Positions 1 through 9,973 of a stretch of 64,000 nt of DNA are shown piece after piece. The notes beneath the pieces were generated by a model, which saw nothing but the letters and a program-made list of their open reading frames with translations, was not told where the DNA came from and searched no databases. Source of the stretch: Verrucomicrobium sp. (GTDB lineage: Bacteria > Verrucomicrobiota > Verrucomicrobiia > Methylacidiphilales > UBA1321); assembly GCA_017849585.1 (NCBI GenBank), contig JAFIGT010000010.1, positions 62,001 through 126,000 on the forward strand. Reading direction: 5' to 3'. Every line of letters begins with the position of its first letter. The stretch's first letter is position 1. The translations under genes and the position numbers were made by a program.

Positions 1-279
1 ACATGGAGACTCGAAGGAGCTTTGACTCTCTACACGGTTGAGACGTTGCGCCCGCAAATGATGGATCGATTGTCGCACCGGGACGGCTTCGAATGGGATC
101 TCGCGCGCGTCGATTCATGCGATTGCGCGGGACTACAGTTGCTTTGCTCTGCTCGCAAGAGCGCCGTGGCGGCCGAAATTTCCCTGAAAATCATCAATCC
201 CTCTCCAGCCATTGTGACCGCTGCAGAAGGCCTTGGGCTGGATCTCGCTGAAATCACCAACCCCCTAACACCCGTATGA
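1..279 (+). CDS. STAS-domain protein, 5' end cut by window edge
   Basis: The frame is open from base 1, so the gene begins before the window; a TTG at 22 is only an internal codon. The visible residues read as the C-terminal two thirds of a STAS fold: an LTLY strand, then a D-x-C-D-C-A-G-L-Q-L-L segment, then NPSPAIVTAAEGLGLD. STAS proteins of this size are anti-sigma-factor antagonists or chemotaxis accessory proteins. The stop overlaps the cheY start by 4 nt (ATGA), so it is the translationally coupled first visible gene of the chemotaxis operon. The usual phosphorylatable Ser/Thr before the A-G-L-Q helix is Cys/Asp here, so phospho-regulation of the classical SpoIIAA kind is doubtful. Role in chemotaxis is inferred from context. 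Confidence 0.8.
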   Translation, partial: TWRLEGALTLYTVETLRPQMMDRLSHRDGFEWDLARVDSCDCAGLQLLCSARKSAVAAEISLKIINPSPAIVTAAEGLGLDLAEITNPLTPV

Positions 280-641
280 GTAAAAAAATTATGACTGCTG
301 ACGATTCTGCCAGTATGAGGCAGATGATTAGCTTCACACTGAAGCAGGCGGGGTACGACGTTGTCGAAGCGGAGCATGGAAAGGACGCCTTGGGAAAACT
401 AGGCAGCAGTCCAGTGGACATGCTGATTACCGATTTGAATATGCCGGTGATGGATGGGTTGGAATTGATCCGGCAGGTGCGGACCTTGCCGCAGGGAAAG
501 TACATTCCCATCGTCATGCTGACTACGGAATCACAGGCAGGGAAAAAGCAGGAGGGCAAATCGGCCGGGGCCACGGGCTGGATTGTCAAACCGTTTACGC
601 CGGAGCAATTGGTCGCGGTGGTTAAGAAAGTTCTACCCTAA
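276..641 (+). CDS. cheY: Single-domain response regulator CheY
   Basis: A 121-residue lone receiver domain, the usual CheY length. The acidic pair is D9/D10, the phospho-acceptor is D53 in ITDLNMP, the switch Thr is T83/T84 and the conserved Lys is K105 in the KPF motif. It would be phosphorylated by the CheA encoded 11 nt downstream and act on the flagellar switch or another motility output. The start overlaps the STAS gene by 4 nt. No CheZ, CheC or CheX phosphatase is visible in the window. The residues and context make this a confident call. Confidence 0.95.
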   Translation: MSKKIMTADDSASMRQMISFTLKQAGYDVVEAEHGKDALGKLGSSPVDMLITDLNMPVMDGLELIRQVRTLPQGKYIPIVMLTTESQAGKKQEGKSAGATGWIVKPFTPEQLVAVVKKVLP

Positions 642-652
642 GGAATCCGGAT

Positions 653-2704
653 ATGAGCAACACCAACCAGTTTGCCGCCACATTCCTACAGGAGGCTGCC
701 GAGCAGTTGGCCCTCATCGAGGAAATCATCCTGGAGGTGGAAGAGAACCCTCATGACAGTGAGAGCATCAACCGACTATTCCGGGTTTTTCACACGATCA
801 AGGGATCTGGTTCGATGTTTGGTTTCGACAAGGTGGCGGAGTTCACGCACCACGTGGAAACAATTCTCGACAAGGTGCGCAATGGATTGATCCCTATCTC
901 GAAAGAGTTGGTGAATGTGATTCTTGCGGCAAAGGATCAAATTTCCCAGATGCTGAAAGGCGATGACGCTTGTGTGGGCCTACTGGATGGCCGCGCTGAC
1001 CTGATCGCGCGACTCAATGCACTGCAAGCGGCGAATGGTGAGAGCGCCAGCGCGGCAGTTCCAGAGATAGCAAAAGCCACGGAAGGTGCCAAGTCGGCAT
1101 CGGTCACGACCTATCAGATTCACTTTCGTCCGGAAGCGGGAATTTTGACGCGCGGGCTGGATCCCTCCGTGCTGTTGCAGGATTTGCGCGTATTGGGGCC
1201 GTGTCAGATCACGGCTAAGACTGAGGCGGTTCCGCTGTTGGACCAGTGTAAGCCGGAATTCTGTGGATTTTGCTGGGACATTCAACTGACGACCGATTGC
1301 GGTATCGCAGCGATCAAGGATGTATTTATTTTTGTGGAGGATGATAGCGAGATTATCATTAACGCGTTGCCTGCCGTCGAAACCGTGACGGCCCCTTCAG
1401 CGTCTTCGATCGCTCCTGTCATCGAGAAACAAGTCAAGTCAGAGACCGTAGTCAAAGTGGCGCCAACTGCCAAAAATACGTCGAATGCCAAAGCGGGGGC
1501 TGCCAATGGCAAATCGGCAAACTCGCATAAGAATGGGGGAGCGGATGGCTCGGTGCGGGTGCCTTCGGAGCGGTTGGATCGACTGGTAAATTTACTGGGT
1601 GAACTGGTGATCAACCAATCTCGTTTGACTCAGGTGGCGAGTCGGTTTGACTGCCCGGAATTGTCAGCGCCGACGGAAGACCTGGAGCGGCTCGTGGCGG
1701 AATTTCGCGATATTGTTTTGGGCATTCGCATGATGCCGATTGGCACGACCTTCAGCCGGTTCAAGCGCTTGGTGCATGATTTATCGGACGAACTGGGGAA
1801 GGAAATTGATTTGGTCACCGAGGGCGCGGAGACCGAGCTCGACAAGACGGTCATTGATCAATTGGGAGATCCGCTGGTGCACTTGATCCGCAATTCGATT
1901 GACCATGGCATTGCCAAACCAGACGAACGGGAACGGCTCGGGAAGCCACGCCGTGGCGCGATTCGGTTGGCGGCTTGCCACGAAGGTGCACATGTAGCGA
2001 TCAAGATTGAAGACGACGGAGAAGGCATCGACAAGGAAGCCGTCAGAGCCAAGGCGATTGAGAAAAAATTGATCACACCCGAGGCAGTACTTTCAGATCG
2101 AGAGCTTTTCAATCTCATCTTTCTACCCGGCTTTTCCACCGCGAAAGCCATCACCAACGTTTCGGGGCGCGGAGTTGGCATGGATGTGGTCAAGCGTCAA
2201 ATCGATGCTTTGCGCGGTTCGGTCGAGGTTAGCTCGCAGCTCGGCGTGGGTACCTGCATTACGCTGACCCTGCCACTGACGCTGGCGATCATTGATGGAC
2301 TGCTTGTCGAGGTGGATAAGGACCAATTCATTATTCCAATGGCACTGGTGACGGAGAATGTGGAATTGGCTGCAGACCAGAGGACCTGCCACAACGGACG
2401 CAACCTGCTCCCGGTTCGCGGCGAGCAAATTCCCTATTTGCGCTTGCGGGACATCTTCGACATCACGGGTGCGGAGCAGCCGGTGGAACGGGTGGTCATT
2501 GCCAATGTGGTGGGCAATCGTGTCGGCTTGGTGGTGGATCGCGTTCTGGGCAGCCATCAGACCGTCATTCAATCTTTGGGACGTCTTTATCAAAATATCG
2601 AGGTGGCATCGGGAGCCACCATCATGGGGGATGGTCGGGTGGCGCTCATTCTCGATGTGCCGGGGTTGGTGCACTACACCGAGAGTCAGGCGGCATTGTC
2701 CTAA
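653..2704 (+). CDS. cheA: Chemotaxis histidine kinase CheA
   Basis: 683 residues with full CheA architecture. The Hpt domain has the phosphorylated H47 in FHTIKGSG. A P2-like segment lies around 150-245, followed by an Ala/Lys/Asn-rich linker. The dimerisation helices run at about 300-350, the ATPase has an N box at about 408 (HLIRNSIDHGI), a G1 box near 454 (DDGEGID) and a G2 box near 505 (GRGVGMD), and a CheW-like P5 domain runs from about 540 to the end. It autophosphorylates in response to the neighbouring receptor and passes phosphate to CheY and CheB. An AAGGA ribosome site precedes the start. Nothing is missing. Confidence 0.97.
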   Translation: MSNTNQFAATFLQEAAEQLALIEEIILEVEENPHDSESINRLFRVFHTIKGSGSMFGFDKVAEFTHHVETILDKVRNGLIPISKELVNVILAAKDQISQMLKGDDACVGLLDGRADLIARLNALQAANGESASAAVPEIAKATEGAKSASVTTYQIHFRPEAGILTRGLDPSVLLQDLRVLGPCQITAKTEAVPLLDQCKPEFCGFCWDIQLTTDCGIAAIKDVFIFVEDDSEIIINALPAVETVTAPSASSIAPVIEKQVKSETVVKVAPTAKNTSNAKAGAANGKSANSHKNGGADGSVRVPSERLDRLVNLLGELVINQSRLTQVASRFDCPELSAPTEDLERLVAEFRDIVLGIRMMPIGTTFSRFKRLVHDLSDELGKEIDLVTEGAETELDKTVIDQLGDPLVHLIRNSIDHGIAKPDERERLGKPRRGAIRLAACHEGAHVAIKIEDDGEGIDKEAVRAKAIEKKLITPEAVLSDRELFNLIFLPGFSTAKAITNVSGRGVGMDVVKRQIDALRGSVEVSSQLGVGTCITLTLPLTLAIIDGLLVEVDKDQFIIPMALVTENVELAADQRTCHNGRNLLPVRGEQIPYLRLRDIFDITGAEQPVERVVIANVVGNRVGLVVDRVLGSHQTVIQSLGRLYQNIEVASGATIMGDGRVALILDVPGLVHYTESQAALS

Positions 2705-2778
2705 GCGCTTTTCGAAAAATAAGGAATAACTCACACGGCCGGGAGCCGAAATCAACAAAAGAAAAATAAATCAAGCAT

Positions 2779-4485
2779 ATGAAAAACTGGAACATAGGGA
2801 AACGAATAATGGCCGGGTTTCTTGGCGTGATCCTGATCACGGCGATACTCGGGGGGTATGCGTTCATTCAACTGCAAGGGATCAAACAGAAGGCGACGGT
2901 GATCACGAGGAATTCCATTCCGGGAATGACCGTCGTCAGTGAAATTGAATCCCAAACGCGGGAACACTTTGCGTTAACCCTGCGGCATGTGATTGCGGAA
3001 ACAGCAGATCAAAAAGCTCAGATCGAGCAAAAGACCGCGGCGGTCTCGGTTCGAAATGGCGAGCTGTGCAAGAAGTACGAGAGCTTGATCACGAGCCAGC
3101 GGGATCGCGACCTGTTCGGTGAAATCGAGACGGCTCGTGCGGACTATCGCAAGACCTTCGCTGCTGTCACGGCCTTGAGCCGGGAGATGAAGGGCAAGGA
3201 GGCGATGGCGCTGATCCAAAGTCAACTGGTGCCGGAATTCGATCGATATATGAAAGCGGTGGATGGAGTTGTCAACTTTAACAAGCAAAACGCAGAGGCG
3301 GCTGGCGTTGCCATCGACGGCGCTGTGGCCAGCTCGATGTTAGGCATCGTGATTGGCTTGGTTTCGGCGGTCTTGGTCGGCTTGGGTGTGGCGATCTTCG
3401 TCACGCGCAGCATTACGCAGCCGCTGGCTGTGGCCACGGAGGCGGTCGGTAAGGTGGCTGGCGGCGACTTGTCGGCTACCGTGGCGGTGACTTCCACGGA
3501 TGAAGTGGGACAGATTTCGAAGTCTCTGAACCAGATGATCGAAAGCCTGCGCAATGTGGTGCATGAAGTGGCCAGCGCCTCCAACAACGTGGCCTCCGGC
3601 AGTGAGGAAATGAGCGCAACGGCACAGCAACTTTCGCAGGGCGCGACGGAACAGTCTGCCTCAGCGGAAGAATGTACTTCCTCTATGGAAGAAATGGCCT
3701 CGAGCATCCAGCAGAACGCGGACAATGCGCAGCAGACCAACAAGATTGCCGCGAAGGTTGCCCAGGATGCGCAGACAAGCGGCGTCGCCGTGACCAAGAC
3801 TGTGGCGGCGATGAATGAGATTGCGCAGAAAATCAACATCATTGAGGAAATTGCCCGCAAGACAGACTTGCTGGCGCTCAATGCTGCAGTGGAAGCCGCC
3901 CGGGCCGGCGAGCACGGCAAAGGTTTTGCAGTCGTGGCTTCGGAAGTGCGCAAGCTGGCGGAACGCAGTCAAACGGCCGCGGCGGAAATCAGCAAACTTT
4001 CGACCGAGGGTGTTTCCCTGGCGGAAAGCGCTGGCCAGATGCTGACCAAGCTCGTGCCGGAAATTCAAAAGACGGCGGAACTTGTGCAGGAGATCAGTGC
4101 TTCGAGCAATGAGCAGAACAGTGGCACTGCGCAAATCAATCAAGCGCTGCAGCAACTCGATCAGGTGATCCAGCAGAACGCATCGGCGTCCGAGGAGATG
4201 GCATCCACGGCGGAAGAACTGACCAGTCAGTCGGAACAACTTCAGTCGATCATCTCGTTCTTCAAGATTGATCAAAGCAGCCAGCGACTGGCCGATAAGC
4301 CAGCAACGAAGGCCGCGGTCAAAAAACCAGTGGTGGCACATGTGCCATTGCCAAAGCCCGCAGAGCGCGGTGGCAGCAATGGACTCGGTGTGACTGCTCC
4401 CAAGACTAATGGAGTGAAAATTTCCCTGAGCGAAACAGCTCCCGCAGGTGCTGATGAACGGGATAATGAATTCGAACGCTATTAA
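2779..4485 (+). CDS. Methyl-accepting chemotaxis protein
   Basis: 568-residue transmembrane receptor. TM1 lies at about 11-31, a periplasmic helical domain of about 150 residues follows (four-helix-bundle size), TM2 is near 187-207, then a HAMP linker and a long cytoplasmic coiled coil. The hairpin tip carries [20 protein letters not shown], the CheA/CheW contact. A flexible tail of about 60 residues ends in E-F-E-R-Y, matching the CheR-binding C-terminal pentapeptide pattern x-[HFYW]-x-x-[HFYW]. The gene lies between cheA and cheW, so it is likely the cognate receptor. The ligand cannot be told from the sequence. Its start has only a weak, A-rich upstream region. Confidence 0.95.
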   Translation: MKNWNIGKRIMAGFLGVILITAILGGYAFIQLQGIKQKATVITRNSIPGMTVVSEIESQTREHFALTLRHVIAETADQKAQIEQKTAAVSVRNGELCKKYESLITSQRDRDLFGEIETARADYRKTFAAVTALSREMKGKEAMALIQSQLVPEFDRYMKAVDGVVNFNKQNAEAAGVAIDGAVASSMLGIVIGLVSAVLVGLGVAIFVTRSITQPLAVATEAVGKVAGGDLSATVAVTSTDEVGQISKSLNQMIESLRNVVHEVASASNNVASGSEEMSATAQQLSQGATEQSASAEECTSSMEEMASSIQQNADNAQQTNKIAAKVAQDAQTSGVAVTKTVAAMNEIAQKINIIEEIARKTDLLALNAAVEAARAGEHGKGFAVVASEVRKLAERSQTAAAEISKLSTEGVSLAESAGQMLTKLVPEIQKTAELVQEISASSNEQNSGTAQINQALQQLDQVIQQNASASEEMASTAEELTSQSEQLQSIISFFKIDQSSQRLADKPATKAAVKKPVVAHVPLPKPAERGGSNGLGVTAPKTNGVKISLSETAPAGADERDNEFERY

Positions 4486-4505
4486 TCCTGAACCAGGGAG
4501 ATTAT

Positions 4506-5018
4506 ATGAGCGTAGAAAGCATTAAAGAAACAGCGCAGTATATTACCTTCAAATTGGGGGACGAACTCTTCGCGATCAATGTCAGCCAAGTTCGGGAGGT
4601 GCTCGATCTGTCATTGATTACCAAAGTTCCCACGGCTCCCGGTTATATGCGGGGCGTGGTTAACGTGCGGGGCAGCGCCATTCCCGTGGTAGATCTGCGA
4701 TTGAAGTTTGGGTTGCCCAAAGCACCCGATACCGTGCAAACGCGCATCGTGGTGTTGGAATTGGAAATGGACGGCGAAGCCTTGGTGTTGGGCGGTCTCG
4801 CGGATTCGGTGCACGAAGTCATCGAGCTCGAGCCAAACCAGATCAATGCCCCGCCCCGCATTGGCATGCGTTGGAAGACGGAGTTAATTCAAGGCATGGG
4901 CAAGCGCGGCGATCAGTTCATCATCATTCTGGATATCACCAAAGTGTTCTCCATGGATGACATCGTTCAGTTGGAGGCGACTAAGGCCTCCCTGAATGCC
5001 GAGCCGGCCAACGCCTGA
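4506..5018 (+). CDS. cheW: Chemotaxis adaptor CheW
   Basis: 170-residue single CheW domain that bridges receptor and kinase. Recognisable parts are the N-terminal strand YITFKLGDELFAINVSQVRE, the middle MRGVVNVRGSAIPVVDLR, and the C-terminal FIIILDITKVF. An AGGGAG ribosome site sits just before the start, 20 nt after the receptor gene. Acts at the inner membrane in the receptor array. Length is normal and there are no extra domains. Confidence 0.95.
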   Translation: MSVESIKETAQYITFKLGDELFAINVSQVREVLDLSLITKVPTAPGYMRGVVNVRGSAIPVVDLRLKFGLPKAPDTVQTRIVVLELEMDGEALVLGGLADSVHEVIELEPNQINAPPRIGMRWKTELIQGMGKRGDQFIIILDITKVFSMDDIVQLEATKASLNAEPANA

Positions 5019-5135
5019 TCATTGGGGCATGAATCGAGTCGGTCCTCCGTTTCATCGACGGGGGACCGGGCTCGGATCAAAAATCATTCACCCGCTACTG
5101 CAACCCACTTTGATGAGATTGAATACAACGACGTC

Positions 5136-5996
5136 ATGAGCGTTTCTGCTTATAAACCGTGTCCGTACTCAGCGATGTCAAAGGAGAGCTTTGACCGTTT
5201 CAGCAAGTTTATCACTCGCGAACTCGGTATCAAAATGCCTCCTGAAAAACGTATCATGCTGCAGAGCCGTCTCTATAAACGGATGACGCAACTGCACCTT
5301 TCCAGCCTGGAGGAGTATGAGCACCATCTCTTTGATTTGCCGGAAACGAGTGATGAGTGGACGGAATTCATCAACCTTGTCACGACAAACAAAACGGATT
5401 TTTTTCGCGAGCCAAAACACTTTGAATTCTTGACCCAGACGGCCCTGCCATCGCTGGAGTCTGGCAAGCCAGGAGGGCGGCCATTCAAACTTTGGTGCGC
5501 CGGATGTTCTTCGGGTGAAGAGCCCTACACATTGGCCATGGTGCTGAGTGAGTATAGAGTCACCCACTCTGGTTTCGATTTTTCCATTTTAGCCACGGAT
5601 ATTTCCACACGCGTGCTCAATCACGCGCGCACGGGAATCTATGAGGAAATGCAGATTGATCCGGTCTCCATTGATCTGCGCCGCCGATATCTCATGCGCA
5701 GCAAGGACCGCAAGCGCGGGATTATTCGGATCAGCCCCGAGCTGCGGCAAAAGGTGCGCTTTGGGCGTCTGAATTTCATGAATGAAGACTATGGGGTGAA
5801 GGAGCAGTTTGATTCCATTTTCTTTCGTAATGTCATGATCTATTTCTCCAAACAAACGCAGCAGAATGTGCTGGAAAAGCTGTGCCGTAATCTCTGCGTG
5901 GGTGGCTATTTATTCGCGGGACATTCTGAATCCCTGGTGGGATTCGATTTGCCCATTCGTCAGGTATTTAATTCAGTGTTTCAGAAGGTGCGATGA
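5136..5996 (+). CDS. cheR: Chemotaxis protein methyltransferase CheR
   Basis: SAM-dependent methyltransferase that methylates receptor glutamates. The frame is open from a TTG at 5022, but the family begins near S-K-E-S-F-D-R-F, so ATG 5136 (or 5175) is the better start. The N-terminal helical domain is followed by the SAM-binding motif WCAGCSSGEEPYTLAM at about residue 120, the ATDIST strand, and the motif IV-like FFRNVMIYFS near 230. The stop overlaps cheD by 4 nt. The preceding receptor ends in a pentapeptide suited to tethering this enzyme. Neither candidate start has a clear ribosome site. Confidence 0.93.
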   Translation: MSVSAYKPCPYSAMSKESFDRFSKFITRELGIKMPPEKRIMLQSRLYKRMTQLHLSSLEEYEHHLFDLPETSDEWTEFINLVTTNKTDFFREPKHFEFLTQTALPSLESGKPGGRPFKLWCAGCSSGEEPYTLAMVLSEYRVTHSGFDFSILATDISTRVLNHARTGIYEEMQIDPVSIDLRRRYLMRSKDRKRGIIRISPELRQKVRFGRLNFMNEDYGVKEQFDSIFFRNVMIYFSKQTQQNVLEKLCRNLCVGGYLFAGHSESLVGFDLPIRQVFNSVFQKVR

Positions 5997-6508
5997 AAAC
6001 GATTTCTCCGTCTCTGCAAAGTGTGTGTCTGAAGCCGGGGAAGCTGTTTGTTGGCGATCGACCTTGCGAGGTGGTGACGCTGCTGGGATCGTGCGTGGCG
6101 GTAACCATGTTCAGTCCGAGGCTGCGGCTGGCTTCCATCTGTCACGCCATGTTGGCGGACCCGGATGGATCCCGGCATGTCCTGACAGAAATGTCGGAGC
6201 CGTATAAGTATGTCAGTCTGGTCGTTCCTTACATGGCGGAAAAATTTCGTCATTTGGGGATTGATCCGATTGAGACCGAGGTGAAGCTTTTCGGTGGTGC
6301 CAATGTCTTTGGGCATAGTCATACGAACAAACGGGGACATGGTATTGGTGTCGCCAATATTCGCCGCGCGCGGGAAATTCTCGATCAGTATGGTCTGCGT
6401 GTGGCGCGAGAACATACCGGCGGAAATCGCGGGCGAAAACTCATCTTTAACACGGTTAGCGGCGTGGTCTGGCTCAAATGTCTGAGGTCGCGCGACACGC
6501 TCAATTAA
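5993..6508 (+). CDS. cheD: Receptor glutamine deamidase CheD
   Basis: 171 residues, the expected size. The catalytic Cys is C34 in LLGSCVAV, the His is H51 in SICHAML, and the third conserved element is the HTGG segment near the C-terminus. CheD deamidates receptor glutamines. In Bacillus it is controlled by CheC, but no cheC is visible here. The start overlaps cheR by 4 nt, so the two receptor-modifying enzymes are coupled. Confidence 0.94.
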   Translation: MKTISPSLQSVCLKPGKLFVGDRPCEVVTLLGSCVAVTMFSPRLRLASICHAMLADPDGSRHVLTEMSEPYKYVSLVVPYMAEKFRHLGIDPIETEVKLFGGANVFGHSHTNKRGHGIGVANIRRAREILDQYGLRVAREHTGGNRGRKLIFNTVSGVVWLKCLRSRDTLN

Positions 6509-6527
6509 CGATTGAACAATAAATACT

Positions 6528-7631
6528 ATGCCGGAAAAAACGATACGGGTTCTGGTAGTTGACGATTCAGCGACAGTACGTCAAACGCTGAAGGAGGTTC
6601 TGGAGTCCGATCCGGGAATTACGGTTATTGCCACGGCCGCGGATCCATTTCTCGCGGTCGAACGGATGTCGCGCGAAATTCCAGATGTGATTACGCTCGA
6701 TGTGGAGATGCCCCGCATGGATGGGCTCACCTTTCTGGCGAAGATCATGAAGCAGCATCCGATTCCGGTGGTTATGTGTTCGAGCCTGACTGGAACCGGT
6801 TCGGAATCGGCCCTGATGGCGTTGGAGCGCGGTGCGGTAGATATCATTGAAAAGCCGCGCGTGGGTACTAAGCAGTTTTTGGAGGAATCACGGGTACGTA
6901 TCTGTGATGTGGTGAAGTCTGCGGCACGGGCTCGCCTTTTGCGTGGGCGCGGCACGAAACTGGATGCCGCGGCATTTGGTCCGATGACGTGCAATGTGCC
7001 GTGTCCGAAGTTGAGTGCGGATGTCATGCTGCCAAAGCCGGAATCGCATGCCATGATTGAGACCACGGAGAAAATCGTGGCGATCGGCGCATCGACTGGG
7101 GGCACGGAGGCTCTGCGCGAATTCCTGGAGGCGCTTCCGGAGGATGCCCCAGGCATAATTATCGTGCAGCACATGCCAGAGAAATTCACGGCTTGTTTTG
7201 CGCAGAGATTGGATGGCCTTTGTCGTGTCACTGTCAAGGAAGCGGCGAACAACGATTCCGTTTTGCGTGGACAGGCGCTCATTGCGCCTGGAAACAAGCA
7301 TATGCTGCTCAAGCGAAGCGGAAGTCGTTACTTTGTTGAAATCAAGGAGGGACCGCTGGTTAGCAGGCATCGGCCTTCGGTGGACGTCCTGTTTCGCTCG
7401 GTGGCGCGGTATGCGGGAAGAAATGCCGTAGGCGTAATCATGACCGGCATGGGTGACGATGGCGCAAAGGGTATGCAGGAGATGAAACAGGCGGGAGCAT
7501 ACAATCTGGCGCAGGATGAGGCTTCGTGCGTAGTTTTCGGAATGCCACAGGAAGCGATTCGTGCGGGAGGGGTGGATCGCATCATGCCACTCAATCAAAT
7601 GGCCGCGGAGGTGGTTCGGCTTTGTCGTTGA
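6528..7631 (+). CDS. cheB: Chemotaxis methylesterase/deamidase CheB
   Basis: 367 residues: an N-terminal receiver (D12/D13 acidic pair, phospho-acceptor D58 in [11 protein letters not shown]), a linker of about 60 residues, and a C-terminal methylesterase. The catalytic triad is S189 in IGASTGG, H215 in IVQHMP and D311 in GMGDDG. It removes receptor methyl groups when phosphorylated by CheA. It is the last gene of the chemotaxis operon and is convergent with pbpC, with only 8 nt between the stops. No Shine-Dalgarno sequence is evident. Confidence 0.96.
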   Translation: MPEKTIRVLVVDDSATVRQTLKEVLESDPGITVIATAADPFLAVERMSREIPDVITLDVEMPRMDGLTFLAKIMKQHPIPVVMCSSLTGTGSESALMALERGAVDIIEKPRVGTKQFLEESRVRICDVVKSAARARLLRGRGTKLDAAAFGPMTCNVPCPKLSADVMLPKPESHAMIETTEKIVAIGASTGGTEALREFLEALPEDAPGIIIVQHMPEKFTACFAQRLDGLCRVTVKEAANNDSVLRGQALIAPGNKHMLLKRSGSRYFVEIKEGPLVSRHRPSVDVLFRSVARYAGRNAVGVIMTGMGDDGAKGMQEMKQAGAYNLAQDEASCVVFGMPQEAIRAGGVDRIMPLNQMAAEVVRLCR

Positions 7632-7639
7632 ATGGATTT

Positions 7640-9973
7640 CTATTGAGTGACGGCAATCACTACGTTACGGGTGACGGAATGACCGCTTTCATCCACGGCA
7701 CTGACCGTGAAAGTGCCCGGTTTGGCTCGCCAAGAAATAGTTTCTCCAGGGACGCTGCTGCCCAGATAATTTTTTCCTGCAAACCAATAGATCAATCGCG
7801 TGGTCGATGAAGCTTGTGCCTGCAAGGGTATGGACTGATCTCGGGTGCCTAAACGCATTTGATACGCCAAGCCGGAGCGTGGCGAGGTGATCTCCAACGC
7901 CTGGGCCGTCGAATTTGCTACAGGATGGGCATCGGGTGCGAACGGTGGTGGCGTGGCGCGGGGGAGCCCGGCAAAACGGAAGAGCGTTTGCAAATCGGAG
8001 GGCCAAATCTCGACGATTTCGCGACGGACGTTCGGAACGTTATCCGCATTCGCGACACGATATCCCGTATGTGGGTCGATCAGGATTTCCTGATGCACAG
8101 TACAGGTTTTCAGAGGAGAAACGCCAGGAATGAACCAGCCGCGTTTCTGATGCAGGCAATGGGTGCTCGCGAGTTCACCTGTCACCGCACAAAGATTGAC
8201 CTGCTCCAGATTCAACCGGTCTCTGGATTCCCACGAGGCGGGGGTGACGTCCGGAGGTAGTTGCGCACGCAAGGCTTGGACGATGGAAAAGAAAAGGGGG
8301 GCTGCGGCGGATCGTCCAATAAGGGCCGGATTCGGTTTGCCGTCAAAATTTCCAACCCAGACGACCAGTACATAATGATCGAAGACACCTGCGGTCCAGG
8401 CATCGCGAAAGGAGTAGGAGGTGCCGGTTTTCCACGCGACCGGTTTTGCTGCCAGGGCTGAGGCGCGGATGCCTTGATAAGCGGGCAGATTATTTTTCTT
8501 GAGCATATCGAGAACTAAAAAGCTGGCTTCGGCAGAAAGTAGGGGACGTCCCTTTTCGCTCGGAGTTGTGAGGATTTTTCGAAGAGGACGAAATTCCCCC
8601 CGATTAGCAAGCATGGCATAAAGACCGGCGATGTTTTCGAGACTGACTTCGAGGCCGCCAAGGGGGATGGTTAGTCCATAGGATGATTCTGATCGCAGGC
8701 TGGAAACCTCAGCATGCTGTAGTAATTGATAGAGCGAGTGCTCGTGTAACTTTGATGCCAGCTCGACTGCGGGTACGTTGCGGCTTTGCACTAGGGCGTC
8801 GCATGCCTGAACCGGTCCCATGAAATCGCGGTCAAAATTTTCCGGATTGTATCCGTTGAAGCTGGAGGGGGCGTCCTTTAATAGGGAATGTGGTTGAATC
8901 AAACCTTGATCGAGCGCCAGCGCGTAGACAAATGGCTTGAGCGCGGAGCCGGGGGAACGCTTCATGCGCACCCCGTTCACCTGACCATTGATTTCGGGAT
9001 TGAAATAATCAGCGGAGCCAACCGAGGCAAGAACCTCCATGGTGCGGTAATCAACAAGCAGGGCTGCTGCATTGGTAAGGCCTTCACGGGAGCGCTCGAC
9101 GAGTGCGGTGGCGAGTTGACGTTCCAGCAGTTGCTGCCAACGCCAATCGAGGGTGGTGAGCAGGTGGCGGGAATCGGCTCCGGATTGCAGGCAATCCTCG
9201 CTCAGGTGTGGTGCGCGAAAAGGTAGTTGTGACAGGTTGCGTACTTGCAGTGGCATCTCAATGAAGGCTTGCTTTTCACGGTCGGCGGGATGCTTCTGTA
9301 CCCATGCGTCAAAGAGTCCGCGGCGCGCATCGAGCAGGGATTGCTCTCCCTTTGCTCCGGGTGCGCGACGTTTTGGATTTTGTGGAATAACGCTGAGTGT
9401 CAACGCTTCGGTGAGGCTCAGGTCTGCAGCTTCCTTGCCGAAGTAAATCCGTGCGGCAGCCCCTACTCCCTCGATATTACGGCCATAAGGGGCAAGATTG
9501 AAATAGGCTTCGAGAATCTGCCGCTTGGAGTAATGGCATTCGATGCGCGCTGCCATGAGGATTTGCCTCAGTTTTCCGGACCATGTACGGGTGTTCAAAC
9601 GATAGCGCAACCGTGCCAATTGCATGGTGATGGTGGAGGCTCCAATGCGACGGTGCGAAGGAGCGAGTTCATTCCAAAATGCTTTGGCAAGAGCAATGGG
9701 ATTGGTGCCGGTATGCTGATAGAAGTAGCGGTCCTCATAGAGCAGCGTGGATTCGATCATCAGCTTGGAGATTTTATCCAGTGGCACGAATTGCCGGTAG
9801 CTGTCGTCTGTCGAAAGACCAAAACGCAACAGTTCTCCATTGCGATCGTAAACGACTGGCGAGAAAGAGATGCCCTCGAGTAGCGGCGGACGCGGGGCGA
9901 GATGCAAAGCGAGTAGAATCGTGGCCAGAATAAAGGCGCTGCCGAGCAGGAGTTGGGAAAGGCAGCGTTTCAT
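7640..9973 (-). CDS. pbpC: Penicillin-binding protein 1C
   Basis: 777-residue bifunctional peptidoglycan synthase anchored by an N-terminal membrane helix (about 8-26). The transglycosylase domain contains the catalytic Glu in LLYEDRYFYQHTG (near 79) and RRIGASTITMQLARL. The transpeptidase motifs are S-x-x-K in SPGSALK (about 344), SRN (about 396) and KTG in WKTGTSYSFRDAW (about 515). A BiPBP_C-type beta domain ends the protein. Its start overlaps the stop of the upstream alpha-2-macroglobulin by 4 nt, the same order as yfhM-pbpC in Escherichia coli, which supports a periplasmic repair/defence role. Confidence 0.94.
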   Translation of the reverse strand: MKRCLSQLLLGSAFILATILLALHLAPRPPLLEGISFSPVVYDRNGELLRFGLSTDDSYRQFVPLDKISKLMIESTLLYEDRYFYQHTGTNPIALAKAFWNELAPSHRRIGASTITMQLARLRYRLNTRTWSGKLRQILMAARIECHYSKRQILEAYFNLAPYGRNIEGVGAAARIYFGKEAADLSLTEALTLSVIPQNPKRRAPGAKGEQSLLDARRGLFDAWVQKHPADREKQAFIEMPLQVRNLSQLPFRAPHLSEDCLQSGADSRHLLTTLDWRWQQLLERQLATALVERSREGLTNAAALLVDYRTMEVLASVGSADYFNPEINGQVNGVRMKRSPGSALKPFVYALALDQGLIQPHSLLKDAPSSFNGYNPENFDRDFMGPVQACDALVQSRNVPAVELASKLHEHSLYQLLQHAEVSSLRSESSYGLTIPLGGLEVSLENIAGLYAMLANRGEFRPLRKILTTPSEKGRPLLSAEASFLVLDMLKKNNLPAYQGIRASALAAKPVAWKTGTSYSFRDAWTAGVFDHYVLVVWVGNFDGKPNPALIGRSAAAPLFFSIVQALRAQLPPDVTPASWESRDRLNLEQVNLCAVTGELASTHCLHQKRGWFIPGVSPLKTCTVHQEILIDPHTGYRVANADNVPNVRREIVEIWPSDLQTLFRFAGLPRATPPPFAPDAHPVANSTAQALEITSPRSGLAYQMRLGTRDQSIPLQAQASSTTRLIYWFAGKNYLGSSVPGETISWRAKPGTFTVSAVDESGHSVTRNVVIAVTQ

